From Chloroflexi bacterium UBA4730 (GTDB lineage: Bacteria > Chloroflexota > Limnocylindria > P2-11E), in NCBI GenBank assembly GCA_002404155.1, contig DHJC01000088.1, positions 1 to 41,047 on the forward strand: a stretch of DNA of 41,047 bases, given 5' to 3'. Below the pieces are notes generated by a model. That model saw only the letters and a program-made list of their open reading frames with translations, was not told the origin of the DNA and did no database searches. This document shows, piece by piece, positions 7,382 to 16,767 of the stretch. The stretch's first letter is position 1, and each line of letters begins with the position of its first letter. The translations under genes were made by a program, and so were the position numbers.

Positions 7382-8446
7382 ATGGACTGGCGAGCGGAGA
7401 CACAGGCGCTGCGAGAACAGGCCTTGCCGGAGATTGCGACCGACGATCACCTCCTCGCACTCGACGAGCGTCGGGTGCGGTGGCTTGGTCGCAATGGACT
7501 GATTACAAAGCTGCTTCGGTCGATCGTCTCAGCACCCGACGCCGAGCGCCGCGAGTTCGGGGCCGCCGCAAACGCACTCAAAGCGGAAGTCGAAGCCGCC
7601 CTGGAACATCAGATCGCGAAGGTCAAGGCGGCCGCGCCCGATTCGCGCCTGACCGAGCAGGACGACCTCACCTTGCCCGGCCGCCCCGTGCGTCTGGGCC
7701 GGATGCACCCGATCTCGCGGACGATCCGCGAGATCTCGCGCATCTTCCTGAGCATGGGCTTCGAGGCCGTCGAGGGCCCGGAGATCGAGTGGGACTACTA
7801 CAACTTCGAGGCCCTCAATATCCCGAAGGGCCATCCCGCGCGCGACAAGTTCAACACCCTGTGGGCATCGAACCCGCTCGGTGACGACCCCTCGCGGCCG
7901 ATGCTGTTCCGGACCCACACGTCCCCGATGCAGATCCGGATCATGGAGCAGCGCAAGCCGCCGATCCGCGTCATCGTGCCGGGCCGGTGCTACCGGTTCG
8001 AGGCGACCGACGCGACGCACGAGAGCGTCTTCTTTCAGTACGAAGGGCTCGCCATCGACGAGAAGCTGTCGATGGCCGACCTGAAGGGCGTTCTCTACAG
8101 CTTCGCGCGCCAGCTGTTCGGCGGCGAACGCAAGGTCCGCTTCCGTCCGGACTACTTCCCGTTCACCGAGCCCTCGGCGGAGATCGCGTTCGACTGCTTC
8201 GTGTGCGATGGCTCCGGTCAGAAGGACGGCGGGCGGTGCCCGACGTGCTGGGGATCCGGCTGGATCGAGGCCGCCGGCTGCGGCATGGTCCATCCCGACG
8301 CGCTTCGCCGCGTCGGCTACGACCCGGACAAATACCAGGGCTTCGCGTTCGGCGGCGGCGTCGACCGGCTCGCCGGGCTCCTCACGGGTACGCCCGACAT
8401 CCGGCTGTTCCATCAGAACGATCTCCGCTACCTGGAGTCCGTCTAA
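7382..8446 (+). CDS. pheS: Phenylalanine-tRNA ligase alpha subunit
   Basis: A 354-aa catalytic subunit of the (alpha-beta)2 PheRS. It has an N-terminal coiled coil (about 1-90), then class II core motifs: HPISRTIREISRIFLSMGFE (motif 1), FRTHTSPMQIR and GRCYRFEATDATHESVFFQ (motif 2), and GFAFGGGVDRLAGLLTG (motif 3). A CxxC...CxxC cluster (CFVCDGSG and CPTCWGSGW) precedes GCGMVHPDAL, as in many PheS. ATG 7382 follows AGGAGG (7371-7376) with five bases between; upstream in-frame starts fall inside the T-box and are rejected. The stop overlaps the pheT ATG (TAATG). Confidence 0.97.
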   Translation: MDWRAETQALREQALPEIATDDHLLALDERRVRWLGRNGLITKLLRSIVSAPDAERREFGAAANALKAEVEAALEHQIAKVKAAAPDSRLTEQDDLTLPGRPVRLGRMHPISRTIREISRIFLSMGFEAVEGPEIEWDYYNFEALNIPKGHPARDKFNTLWASNPLGDDPSRPMLFRTHTSPMQIRIMEQRKPPIRVIVPGRCYRFEATDATHESVFFQYEGLAIDEKLSMADLKGVLYSFARQLFGGERKVRFRPDYFPFTEPSAEIAFDCFVCDGSGQKDGGRCPTCWGSGWIEAAGCGMVHPDALRRVGYDPDKYQGFAFGGGVDRLAGLLTGTPDIRLFHQNDLRYLESV

Positions 8447-10887
8447 TGCCGACGATCCGCGTCCCACTCTCGTGGCTGCGGGAGTACGTCGAGGCGCACG
8501 GCTCGGCCGAGGAGATCGGCCGTGGCCTGCACATGAGCGGCACGGAGGTCGACCGCATCGAGCGGCCCGGCGGCGGGTGGGACCACGTGTGGGTCGGCCG
8601 GATCGCCGCGCTCGAGAAGCACCCCAACGCGGACAAGCTGCAGCTCGTCACCGTCGAGTACGGCGAGGGCCGCACGAAGACCGTCGTGACCGGTGCGCCG
8701 AACATCAGGGCCGGCGACGTCGTCCCGTACGCCGAGGTGGGCGCGCGGCTCCGTGACGCAGGGACAGGGGCCCCTGGGCGCGAAGCGCATGGCGACGGCT
8801 GGCTGACCCTCGAGCCGAAGAAGGTGCGCGGGATCATGAGCGAGGGGATGGTGTGCTCCGAGAGGGAGCTCGGCCTGGGCGATGACCACGACGGCATCCT
8901 CATCCTCGATCAGGGGCTCGCGGTCGGGCAGCCGCTCGCAGACGCGCTCGGCGATCCGGTGCTGGTCCTCGAGCTCCAACCGAACCGTCCGGACTGCATG
9001 GGCGTCGTGGGCGTGGCGCGCGAAGTGGCCGCCGTGCAGCGCGTCGCCCTGCGCGAGCCCAAGGTCGCGAAGCTGCGGTACCAGCTCGACCGCGCGCTCC
9101 TGGACGTCCGGATAGAGGATCCTGAGGCCTGCCCACGTTTCGGTGCCGCGTACCTCGAGAACGTGACGATCGGCCCGTCGCCGAAGTGGATGCAGCAGCG
9201 GCTCACCGCAGCGGGGATGCGCCCGATCCACAACGCCGTCGACATCACGAACTACGTCATGCTCGAGCTCGGCCAGCCGCTCCACGCGTACGACGCGGAC
9301 CGCCTGCGGGGCCACGCGCTCGTCGCGCGGCGGGCCCGGAGCGGCGAGTCGCTGCGGACCCTCGACGGCGTGGAGCGGATCCTCTCGCCCGACCTCTTGG
9401 TCATCGCCGACGATGAACGCTCCCTCGGCATCGCCGGCATCCTCGGCGGCCAGGACTCCGAGATCCGCCCGACCACGACGAAGATCGCGTTGGAATGCGC
9501 GAGCTTCGAGCCGCGCGGGATCGATCGGACCGCCGCCAAGCTCGGCCTCTCGCAGCAGAGCGCCGCGAGTGCGCGCTTCCGGCTCGCGCTCAGCCCGGAG
9601 CTCGTGCCGCTCGCCGTCGCGCGTGCCGCGCAGCTGCTCGTTGAGCACGCCGACGCGCGGATCGTGGGTGCGGTCGATGTGTACCCGTCCCCGCGTCCGC
9701 GCCCGAACGTACGTCTGAGATTCAGCGACATCCTGCGGGTGCTGGGCGTCGAGATCCCGCGCGAGGAGTCCCTCGACGCGCTCTCGCGGCTCGGTTTCCA
9801 GTACGCGGAATCCGGCGACACGCTGGTCGTGACGCCGCCCGCGATCCGCACCGACATCGGGATCGCGGAGGACATCGTCGAGGAGGTCGCCCGGATCGTC
9901 GGGTACGACCGGATACCGGTGCTGATCCCGGACGGCCAGCTGCCGCTGCAGGAACGGCACCCGCTCGAGGCGCTGCGCGAGCAGGTACGCGATCACCTCG
10001 TCGGCTTCGGGCTGCAGGAAACGGTTTCGTACTCGCTCATCGATCCGGCCTGGCTCGGCCGGCTCAGTGCGGACGGCTCGCCGATCGCGCCGGCGCCCAT
10101 CCGGGTGCAGAACCCGACCTCGATCTCACAGTCGGTGGCCCGGCCGACGCTGCGCGCGAGCCTCCTCGACACCGCGGCGCGCAACCTCAGGCATCGCGAC
10201 GGCGTCGCGATCTTCGAGATCTCGCCGGTCTACCTGCCGCGCGCGGGCGACCTGCCCGAGGAACGGTGGACGATCGCGGTCCTCGTCGCCGGCCGTGCGA
10301 AAGAGCAGACGTGGCTCACGCAGCCGCGGGATTGGGATCGCTGGGACGTGAAGGGGCTGCTTGCGGCCATGGCGAGAAGCATCAATGCGGGCACTTTCTC
10401 AGGACCGAGCGGCCCCGCTGCGGGGATGCACCCCGGCAGCTCGAGCACAAGGCTCCACGACGGTCGCCCGGCGCTGATGATCGGCCAGCTCGACCCGCGC
10501 GTCGCGGCTCGCTGGGGGGTCCCGACGGAGACATTCATCGGCGAGGTCGATCTCGCGTCGCTTCTCGCGGTGGTGCAGCCGCACGTCGCGAAACTGCCAC
10601 CGAAGTACCCGGCGGCATTACGGGAGGTCGCGTTCGTCGTCGACGAGGCGGTGACGTACGGCGCGGTCCGCGACGACGTGACGGGCGCGGCCAAGGATCT
10701 GCTCGAGTCGTTGACGCTGCTCGACGTCTACCGTGGCCCGCAGGTCGGGGTGGGGAAAAAATCGTTCGCGCTGCGGCTCGTGCTGCGCTCGCGGACTGGC
10801 ACGCTCACCGATGCCGACGTCGAGAAGGTCGTGAGCCGCATCGAGGGCCGGGTGCTGCACAAGCTCGGCGGGACGATCCGGGGCTGA
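8446..10887 (+). CDS. pheT: Phenylalanine-tRNA ligase beta subunit
   Basis: An 813-aa subunit. It opens with PLSWLREYVE and a tRNA-binding OB domain (about 40-165, with KHPNADKLQLVTVEYGEG and VTGAPNIRAGD). B3/B4 editing domains follow (VDITNYVMLELGQPLHAYD), then B5, a class II-like core and the C-terminal FDX-ACB anticodon domain (KYPAALREVAFVV, about 710-813). Length is normal. It is coupled to pheS by a one-base overlap. Its last codons (CTGA) overlap the probable start of the glycosylase gene. Confidence 0.97.
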   Translation: MPTIRVPLSWLREYVEAHGSAEEIGRGLHMSGTEVDRIERPGGGWDHVWVGRIAALEKHPNADKLQLVTVEYGEGRTKTVVTGAPNIRAGDVVPYAEVGARLRDAGTGAPGREAHGDGWLTLEPKKVRGIMSEGMVCSERELGLGDDHDGILILDQGLAVGQPLADALGDPVLVLELQPNRPDCMGVVGVAREVAAVQRVALREPKVAKLRYQLDRALLDVRIEDPEACPRFGAAYLENVTIGPSPKWMQQRLTAAGMRPIHNAVDITNYVMLELGQPLHAYDADRLRGHALVARRARSGESLRTLDGVERILSPDLLVIADDERSLGIAGILGGQDSEIRPTTTKIALECASFEPRGIDRTAAKLGLSQQSAASARFRLALSPELVPLAVARAAQLLVEHADARIVGAVDVYPSPRPRPNVRLRFSDILRVLGVEIPREESLDALSRLGFQYAESGDTLVVTPPAIRTDIGIAEDIVEEVARIVGYDRIPVLIPDGQLPLQERHPLEALREQVRDHLVGFGLQETVSYSLIDPAWLGRLSADGSPIAPAPIRVQNPTSISQSVARPTLRASLLDTAARNLRHRDGVAIFEISPVYLPRAGDLPEERWTIAVLVAGRAKEQTWLTQPRDWDRWDVKGLLAAMARSINAGTFSGPSGPAAGMHPGSSSTRLHDGRPALMIGQLDPRVAARWGVPTETFIGEVDLASLLAVVQPHVAKLPPKYPAALREVAFVVDEAVTYGAVRDDVTGAAKDLLESLTLLDVYRGPQVGVGKKSFALRLVLRSRTGTLTDADVEKVVSRIEGRVLHKLGGTIRG

Positions 10888-11456
10888 GCCCGCGCCTCGG
10901 GCCGCGCCTGCCGCGCGCCTTCTACGACCGCCCGACGCGCGCCGTGGCCCGCGACCTCCTGGGCAAGATCCTCGTGTACGAGGGCCCGCGCGGACGCCGG
11001 GCGGCGCGCATCGTCGAGGCTGAGGCGTACCTCGGGCAGCGCGATCCCGCGTCGCACGCCTATCGCGGCATGACGCCGCGCACCGTCCCGATGTTCGGTC
11101 CCGCGGGCTTCAGCTACATCTACCTCTCGCACGGCCTGTACCCGTGCATGAACGTGGTGTGCGAGGGTCCCGGCGTGGCCGCCGCGGTGCTCTTGCGCGG
11201 TGCGGAGCCGCTCGACGGGATCGCCGACGATCCTCGTCGGCTGGCAGGCCCCGGCCTACTCTGCCTCGCGATGGGGATCACGACCGCGCAGACGAGCATG
11301 GATCTCGTACGTTCGGAGCTCACGATCCGTGACGCGCCTGCCGTGCCCGCGCGGGCAGTGTCGCGCGGCCCGCGCATCGGCCTGTCGCCAGGCGCGACGT
11401 TCGCCGAGCTGTGGCGCTTCTGGGTCACCGGATCGCCGGGCGTGTCGCGCCGATGA
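10884..11456 (+). CDS. mpg: 3-methyladenine DNA glycosylase (AAG/MPG family)
   Basis: Removes alkylated bases such as 3-methyladenine and hypoxanthine. Family marks are LPRAFYDRPTRAVARDLLGK, the catalytic-region VEAEAYLGQRDPASHAYRG, the IYLSHGLYPCMNVV hairpin and the C-terminal RGPRIGLSPG. The start is a problem: no ATG, GTG or TTG lies close before LPRAFY. The best candidate is CTG 10884, whose last two bases are the first two of the pheT stop (CTGA overlap), giving 190 aa, a normal size. A GTG at about 10941 would remove conserved N-terminal sequence. The stop overlaps the mutS2 ATG (ATGA), so it is embedded in the pheST operon. Confidence 0.85.
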   Translation: MSPRLGPRLPRAFYDRPTRAVARDLLGKILVYEGPRGRRAARIVEAEAYLGQRDPASHAYRGMTPRTVPMFGPAGFSYIYLSHGLYPCMNVVCEGPGVAAAVLLRGAEPLDGIADDPRRLAGPGLLCLAMGITTAQTSMDLVRSELTIRDAPAVPARAVSRGPRIGLSPGATFAELWRFWVTGSPGVSRR

Positions 11457-13777
11457 CCAGCGCGAAGACCCTCGGGACGCTGGAGTTCACGGCCGTGCGC
11501 GCGCTCTTGTCCGAGCGCACGTCGTTCACCCCGGGGCGCGAGCGCGCGCTGACGCTGGAGCCAGAGACCGATCTGGCCGCAGCCGAGCGGCTGCAGGACG
11601 AGACCGCTGCGGCCAAGGCGCTCATCCGCGCGACGCCGTCCGCCGGGCTTCGCGGCGCACAGGACATCCGCGACCCACTGCGCCGCGCCGATCTCGGCGG
11701 CATCCTCGACCCGGCGCAGCTCCTGGCCATCGCCATCACCGTGCGCGCGGCCCAGGCCCTGTTCGCCGACATCCACGGCTATCCGCCGCTCGCGGCACGC
11801 GCGCACCTCGCCCGTCCTCCGGCCCAGATCGCCGAATCGATCGAGCACGCCATCGGCGGGACCGGCGAGGTGCTCGACCGCGCGAGCGCCGCGCTCGCCA
11901 CGGCGCGCGCCGAGCTGCGGGCGGCCCAGGCTCGCCTGCAACAGCGGCTCGATGGGCTGCTGCGCTCCGACCTCGCGCGGTACCTCCAGGATCCGATCGT
12001 GACCCAGCGCGGTGGGCGCTACGTCGTGCCGGTGAAGTCGGAATACCGCGGCGCGGTGAAGGGGATCGTGCACGACTCGTCCGCGAGCGGCGCCACGGTG
12101 TTCATCGAGCCGCTCGAGGTGCTCGAGGCAAACAACCGCGTGCGCGAGGCCGAGCTCGCTGAGCAGCAGGAGGTCCAGCGCATCCTGGACGGTCTCTCCC
12201 GGACCGTAGAGCGCGCGAGCGAAGACCTGCATACGACATTGGAGGCGCTCGCGTCACTCGACGTCATCCTCGCGAAGGCCCAGCTCGCCGAGGCCCTCTC
12301 CAGTGAACGGCCGGCGCTCAACGACGCGGGCCGTCTGGACCTCATCGCGGCGCGCCATCCGCTCCTCATCGAGGGCGGCATGCCGGTCGTGCCGATCGAC
12401 GTGCGGCTCGGCACGGACTTCCGCGTGCTCGTCATCACCGGACCGAACACCGGCGGCAAGACCGTCACCCTCAAGACGATCGGACTGCTGACGCTCATGG
12501 CGGCTGCGGGCCTGCAGCTGCCGGCGGAGCGGCGGAGCGCCGTGCCCGTGGTGCGGCGGATCTTCGCCGACATCGGCGACGAGCAGTCGATCGCGCAGTC
12601 GCTCTCGACGTTCTCCTCGCACCTCCGCAATGTGGTCGCGACGCTCGCCGAGGCCGAGGCGGGTGATCTCGCGCTCCTCGACGAGGTCGGTGCAGGCACC
12701 GATCCCGACGAGGGCGCCGCGCTCGCGATGGCGGTCCTCGAGACCCTCCTTGGGCGAAACGTGCTGGTCGCGGCATCGACCCACTACCCCGAGCTCAAGG
12801 CGTTCGCGCTGAACACGCCCGGCGTCACGAATGCGAGTGTCGAGTTCGACGCCGAGACCTTGCGGCCGACGTACCGGGTGCATGTCGGCCTGCCTGGCGC
12901 GTCGAACGCGTTCGCAATCGCCGCGCGGCTCGGGCTCGAACACGACGTCCTCGCGAAGGCGGAGACCCACCTCTCGGATCTGCACCGGTCGCTCGAGCGG
13001 ACGCTGCGCGAAGCCGAGCGGCAGCGCACCGAGCTCGCGGCGTCCATCGAGGAGGCGCGCGTGGCCGCCGTGGACGCGACGACGACCATGTCGCAGGCCC
13101 GGCGCGAGGCCGAGACGATCCGGGAGCAGGCCCGCGAGGCGCTGAAGCGCGCGAAGACCGAGGCCGACGAGCTGATCCTGCAGGCCCGCCGGGCGCTGCG
13201 GCAGGCTGAGTTGGCGCGCGACGAGGCCGCGAAGCGCAACCTCGTGGACGATGCCCGCGCCGCGCTCCATGAAGCGGAGACGTCCCGGGACGCCGCGACG
13301 CCCGCGCCGCCCGCGCCGTGGCCAGCGATCCTCCACGACATCGCCGTCGGATCACCGGTGCTCGTCGACGGCGTCACCGAGCCCGGGACGCTGCTCGGCG
13401 TGGATGACAAGGGCATCGCCGAGGTCGCCTCGGGCGCACTCCGCCTCCGGGTGCCGCGTGGGTCGCTGCGGCCCGCACCGCGCGTCGACGCACCGATCCG
13501 CTCCACCCGCACGGTCGTGCAGGGGGCCGCGCAGAACGTCCCGCTGCAGCTCGACCTTCGCGGCGCTCGCGCCGACGAGGCGCTCGCGGAGCTCGATCGC
13601 TACCTGAACAACGCCGCGGTCGCCGGATACGTCCGCGTGCGCGTCGTGCACGGCAAGGGCACCGGCGCGCTGCGCAACGCGGTGCGCGAGGCACTCGCGT
13701 CACATCCGCTGGTCCAGGAGCAGGTGCCCGCCGCCGCGAACGAGGGCGGTGATGGAGCGACGATCGTCCGGCTGTGA
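11453..13777 (+). CDS. mutS2: Endonuclease MutS2
   Basis: A 774-aa protein of the MutS2 group, linked to suppressing recombination and, in B. subtilis, to rescue of collided ribosomes. It has a MutS core/lever region, an ATPase domain with Walker A TGPNTGGKTVTLKT (about 328-341) and Walker B LALLDEVGAGTDPDEG, then STHYPELKAF. A long charged coiled coil (about 510-610) follows, and a C-terminal Smr domain (about 700-774) with LDLRG and HGKGTGALR. It lacks the mismatch-recognition domain of MutS. ATG 11453 overlaps the mpg stop by four bases; a farther in-frame start at 11411 lies inside mpg and is not needed. Confidence 0.95.
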   Translation: MTSAKTLGTLEFTAVRALLSERTSFTPGRERALTLEPETDLAAAERLQDETAAAKALIRATPSAGLRGAQDIRDPLRRADLGGILDPAQLLAIAITVRAAQALFADIHGYPPLAARAHLARPPAQIAESIEHAIGGTGEVLDRASAALATARAELRAAQARLQQRLDGLLRSDLARYLQDPIVTQRGGRYVVPVKSEYRGAVKGIVHDSSASGATVFIEPLEVLEANNRVREAELAEQQEVQRILDGLSRTVERASEDLHTTLEALASLDVILAKAQLAEALSSERPALNDAGRLDLIAARHPLLIEGGMPVVPIDVRLGTDFRVLVITGPNTGGKTVTLKTIGLLTLMAAAGLQLPAERRSAVPVVRRIFADIGDEQSIAQSLSTFSSHLRNVVATLAEAEAGDLALLDEVGAGTDPDEGAALAMAVLETLLGRNVLVAASTHYPELKAFALNTPGVTNASVEFDAETLRPTYRVHVGLPGASNAFAIAARLGLEHDVLAKAETHLSDLHRSLERTLREAERQRTELAASIEEARVAAVDATTTMSQARREAETIREQAREALKRAKTEADELILQARRALRQAELARDEAAKRNLVDDARAALHEAETSRDAATPAPPAPWPAILHDIAVGSPVLVDGVTEPGTLLGVDDKGIAEVASGALRLRVPRGSLRPAPRVDAPIRSTRTVVQGAAQNVPLQLDLRGARADEALAELDRYLNNAAVAGYVRVRVVHGKGTGALRNAVREALASHPLVQEQVPAAANEGGDGATIVRL

Positions 13778-13841
13778 CCGGACTCGCGATCCGGCCGGCC
13801 ACGACGGGGCGGACGCGGACGATCGTGCTCGACAAGGCGCT

Positions 13842-14282
13842 CTAGGCCAGGCGGTCCATCCGGATCTCCGCGGCGGCGAGGGCCGCATCGATCGCTCGTT
13901 CATCGTCACGACCGACGGCGGCATCGAAGAGCTGTCGCCGGAGCGCCGGATGCCGGTCTGGGATCGCGGCCGGATCGAACCATCGTGCGTCGCTCCCGCG
14001 CTCGGCGACGAGCGTGCCCGACGCGGGACCGCGATACATGAGCACGGTGAGGTCGTATCCGCCGCCGCTCGTGCGGTAGCCGGCGACGTAGGTCACGTCT
14101 TCCATCGTGAGGCCGGTCTCCTCGCGGATCTCGCGGACGAGCGCGTGCCCCGCGCTCTCATCGTCGCCCGCCCGGCCGCCCGGGAGGAGCCACGACCCGG
14201 CGAACGGTCCGCGGGTCTGCTGCACCAGCAGCACGCGACCGCGCTCGTCGCGGATGACCGCGATGGCCGCGATGCCGGCCAC
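13842..14282 (-). CDS. Nudix hydrolase
   Basis: A 146-aa protein with a perfect Nudix box: G-x5-E-x7-REIREETGL, beginning at the second G of GGRAGDDE. The strand pattern is the usual one for the fold (AAIAVIRDERGRVLLVQQ, then SWLLPGG). It hydrolyses a nucleoside-diphosphate-linked substrate; which one cannot be told. The GTG start (14282) overlaps the stop codon of the upstream penicillin-binding protein gene by one base (TAGTG), so it is coupled to it. Its tail converges on mutS2, 64 bases away, with no T-rich terminator between. Confidence 0.9.
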   Translation of the reverse strand: MAGIAAIAVIRDERGRVLLVQQTRGPFAGSWLLPGGRAGDDESAGHALVREIREETGLTMEDVTYVAGYRTSGGGYDLTVLMYRGPASGTLVAERGSDARWFDPAAIPDRHPALRRQLFDAAVGRDDERAIDAALAAAEIRMDRLA

Positions 14283-16669
14283 TAGCGCGTCGGGCTCGGC
14301 CTCGGGGTCGGCGACGGGGTGAAGATCGGCGGGATCGTGACCGTCGGGAGCGGCACGCCGCTCCCGCTCGGACGCGGCGGGGTCGCCGACGGTGGCCCGG
14401 CCGACGCCGTCGGACTCGGGCTCGGACATTGGCCGCTCGGCGGGAGCAGATTCCAGGTGTAGCGGCCGTAGCTTCGCTGGCCCGCGATCGCCTCGTTGAT
14501 CCACTGGTCGGTGTACGGCTTCCACACCGCCGGCCCGATCTCCTTGATCTGCATCCCGACGCCCTGCGCGCCGCCCGCGCCGGTGCAGCCGGCGGTGAAC
14601 CAGTCGTCGACCTTCCGTGGCTCGGTGCCCTTCACGAAGATCTCCTTCGTCGAGAACGGCGTGAGGCTCGACGGTAAGAGGCCGGAGCCGTAGCCGCCGA
14701 ACGCGCCGGGCGCGGTCACCACGTTCACGTCGACGATGTTCGCGGGCCGCTTCCAGTCGGTCGCCGGGAAGTCGGCGAAGATCTCCTTCATGTAGTCCCG
14801 CCACAGGAGACCAGGGCCGATGGCCGATGAGATGCCCTGCATCGCGTCGCCGTTGCTGTTGCCCATCCACACGCCGGTCACGAGCGTCGGCGTGAAGCCC
14901 ACGGCGTACACGTCCTTCAGGTTGTCGGTGGTGCCGGTCTTGAGGCCGGCGGGCCGACCGATGTTCGTGAAGCCACCGAAGATGAAATCGCGATCCGGCT
15001 GGGTCGTGTCCTTGAGGATGTCGACCATCACGTACGCCGTGTTCTCGTCGACCACGCGCTTTTGGGCGTAGTCCTTGTGCTCCCAGATGATCTTCCCGTG
15101 CGGATCCTCGACCCGGAGGATGAATGTCGGATCGACGTGGACGCCGAGGTTCGCGACCGTGCCGAAGGAGTTCGCCATATCGATGAGCTTCACTTCGGCC
15201 GCGCCGAGGGTGAGGGACAGCCCGATCTTCGAGGTGTCGATCGGGGTGGTGATCCCCAGGTCGTGCGCGGTCTGGATCGTGTCCTCGATGCCCGAGTACT
15301 GCTGCAGGAACTTGATCGCCGGAATGTTGCGGGACTCGCGGATCGCCTGCCGCATCGTGACCGGCCCGTGGTATTGGAGATCGGCGTTCTCCGGGCAGTA
15401 GCCGCACTGGCCGTGGAAGCCGGGCCCGCTCACGATGCCCGGCGAGGCTTTGCCGTCGAAGTCGGTCCGCGCGTCGACCACCACCGTGGCGGCGGTCGCG
15501 CCTTTCTTGAGCGCGGTGAGGTAGTTGAAGAGCTTGAACGATGAGCCCGGTTGCCGCATGCCGATGCCGGCGGCGTCGAACTGGCCCTGGACCTTCGGGT
15601 CGGTTCGATCGTTGTAGTCGACGGATCCGACGTACGCGAGGACCTCGCCGGACCGTGTGTCGAGCGACACGAGCGCGGCATTGTTGACGTTGCTGCCGTC
15701 CTTCAGCTTCGAGACCTGATCCTTGACGTGAGCCTCGGCCGCCTGCTGGAGCCGCCAATCGAGCGAGGTGATCACCTTGAAACCACCGCGGGTCACGGCA
15801 CCCTCGTCGCCACCGAGGATCTCCGTGAGCTGGTTCCGGACCTGGAAGACGAAGTGCGGTGCCTCGATCGTCGCGACGGTCGCGCCGATGGTCTTGATCG
15901 GCGTCGCATTCGCGGCGTCCGCTTCGGCTTGGGTGATCAGACCAAGGCTCTGCATCTGATCCAGCACGTAGGCCCGGCGTTCTGTCGCGCGCTGCGTGTT
16001 CTCCGCCTTCGATGGGTCGAGGATGGACGGGAGCTGCGGCAGGCCGGCCAGAAGTGCGGCCTCGGGCAGGGTCAGGGTGTTCAGGTCGGACTTCCCGAAA
16101 TACGACTGCGCCGCGGCCTTCACGCCGTACGCCTGGTTCCCGTAGTAGATCTGGTTGAAGTAGAGCTCGAGGATCTGCTCCTTCGGATATGTGCGGGTCA
16201 CCTCGATGGAGAGGATCGCCTCGCGGATCTTGCGCGTGATGCTGTTCTCGTTCCCGACGAGCCGGAGCTTCACGAGCTGCTGGGTGATCGTCGACGCGCC
16301 GCCCGCGCCGGTATTGGAATGGGTGAGATCGGCGAACGCCGCACGAGCGATGCCGAGCAGGTCCACGCCGGGGTTGGTGAAGAAGGTGTGGTCCTCCGAG
16401 GCGATCGTCGCGTTGATGAGCACCTGCGGGATGTCCTTGTACTGGACAAGGTCACGGCGCTCCTCCTCGAACTGGTACAGGAGCTCCTTCCCGTCCCGGT
16501 CGTAGACCTTCGTCGACTGGGCGAGGGGCGCCTTGCCGATGTCCTGGGCCGAGGGCAGGTCGCGCGAGAAGACGGCGAACGCGATCAGCCCGCCCGCGAC
16601 CGGCAGGCCGATGAAGGTGATCAGGAGAGCGATCAGCACCGGCGACAGGACCGTGACTTTGGGGCCCAA
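14282..16669 (-). CDS. Class A penicillin-binding protein (PBP1a-like)
   Basis: A bifunctional peptidoglycan glycosyltransferase/transpeptidase anchored in the cytoplasmic membrane. One membrane segment (about 8-35) is followed by a GT51 domain with ASEDHTFF (catalytic Glu about 92) and the GGASTITQQLVK segment. The transpeptidase domain has S376-x-x-K379 (SSFK), SRN and KTGTTDN (about 575). The C-terminus is a Pro/Ser/Thr-rich tail of about 60 residues. From the first canonical start, TTG 16669 (no clear SD), the protein is 795 aa. The frame stays open upstream to TAG 16759-16757 and encodes a basic tail. An in-frame ATT at 16744 lies 6 nt after a minus-strand -10 box, so the true protein may be 820 aa. 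Confidence 0.93.
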   Translation of the reverse strand: MGPKVTVLSPVLIALLITFIGLPVAGGLIAFAVFSRDLPSAQDIGKAPLAQSTKVYDRDGKELLYQFEEERRDLVQYKDIPQVLINATIASEDHTFFTNPGVDLLGIARAAFADLTHSNTGAGGASTITQQLVKLRLVGNENSITRKIREAILSIEVTRTYPKEQILELYFNQIYYGNQAYGVKAAAQSYFGKSDLNTLTLPEAALLAGLPQLPSILDPSKAENTQRATERRAYVLDQMQSLGLITQAEADAANATPIKTIGATVATIEAPHFVFQVRNQLTEILGGDEGAVTRGGFKVITSLDWRLQQAAEAHVKDQVSKLKDGSNVNNAALVSLDTRSGEVLAYVGSVDYNDRTDPKVQGQFDAAGIGMRQPGSSFKLFNYLTALKKGATAATVVVDARTDFDGKASPGIVSGPGFHGQCGYCPENADLQYHGPVTMRQAIRESRNIPAIKFLQQYSGIEDTIQTAHDLGITTPIDTSKIGLSLTLGAAEVKLIDMANSFGTVANLGVHVDPTFILRVEDPHGKIIWEHKDYAQKRVVDENTAYVMVDILKDTTQPDRDFIFGGFTNIGRPAGLKTGTTDNLKDVYAVGFTPTLVTGVWMGNSNGDAMQGISSAIGPGLLWRDYMKEIFADFPATDWKRPANIVDVNVVTAPGAFGGYGSGLLPSSLTPFSTKEIFVKGTEPRKVDDWFTAGCTGAGGAQGVGMQIKEIGPAVWKPYTDQWINEAIAGQRSYGRYTWNLLPPSGQCPSPSPTASAGPPSATPPRPSGSGVPLPTVTIPPIFTPSPTPRPSPTR

Positions 16670-16750
16670 GCCGTTCTTCTTCGGCTTGCCTTCCCGATAC
16701 GGTCCACGTCGGAACGCGTGATCGCGCGTCGTCGAGCGCGGAATGTCTCG

Positions 16751-16760
16751 ATTCTAGACT
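16751..16760. promoter_or_regulatory. Overlapping divergent -10 boxes between tyrS and the PBP gene
   Basis: The plus strand carries TAGACT (16755-16760), seven bases before the tyrS ATG. The minus strand carries TAGAAT (16756-16751), facing the PBP gene. The two boxes share two bases around a TCTAGA palindrome. Neither side has a convincing -35 box. tyrS has no SD, so its transcript is likely leaderless. Confidence 0.5.
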
Positions 16761-16767
16761 GAGCCGC

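Noticed and set aside
8443..9996. Long open frame of more than 500 codons on the minus strand opposite pheT
   Set aside because: It is the antisense shadow of a well-conserved gene in GC-rich DNA; its product is Arg/Asp/Val-rich with no recognisable domain.
13774..13845. A 23-codon frame starting GTG in the mutS2 stop (GTGA) and ending at the Nudix gene
   Set aside because: The overlap is suggestive, but it is too short, has no domain or SD, and overlaps the convergent gene end. It could be a remnant; not called.
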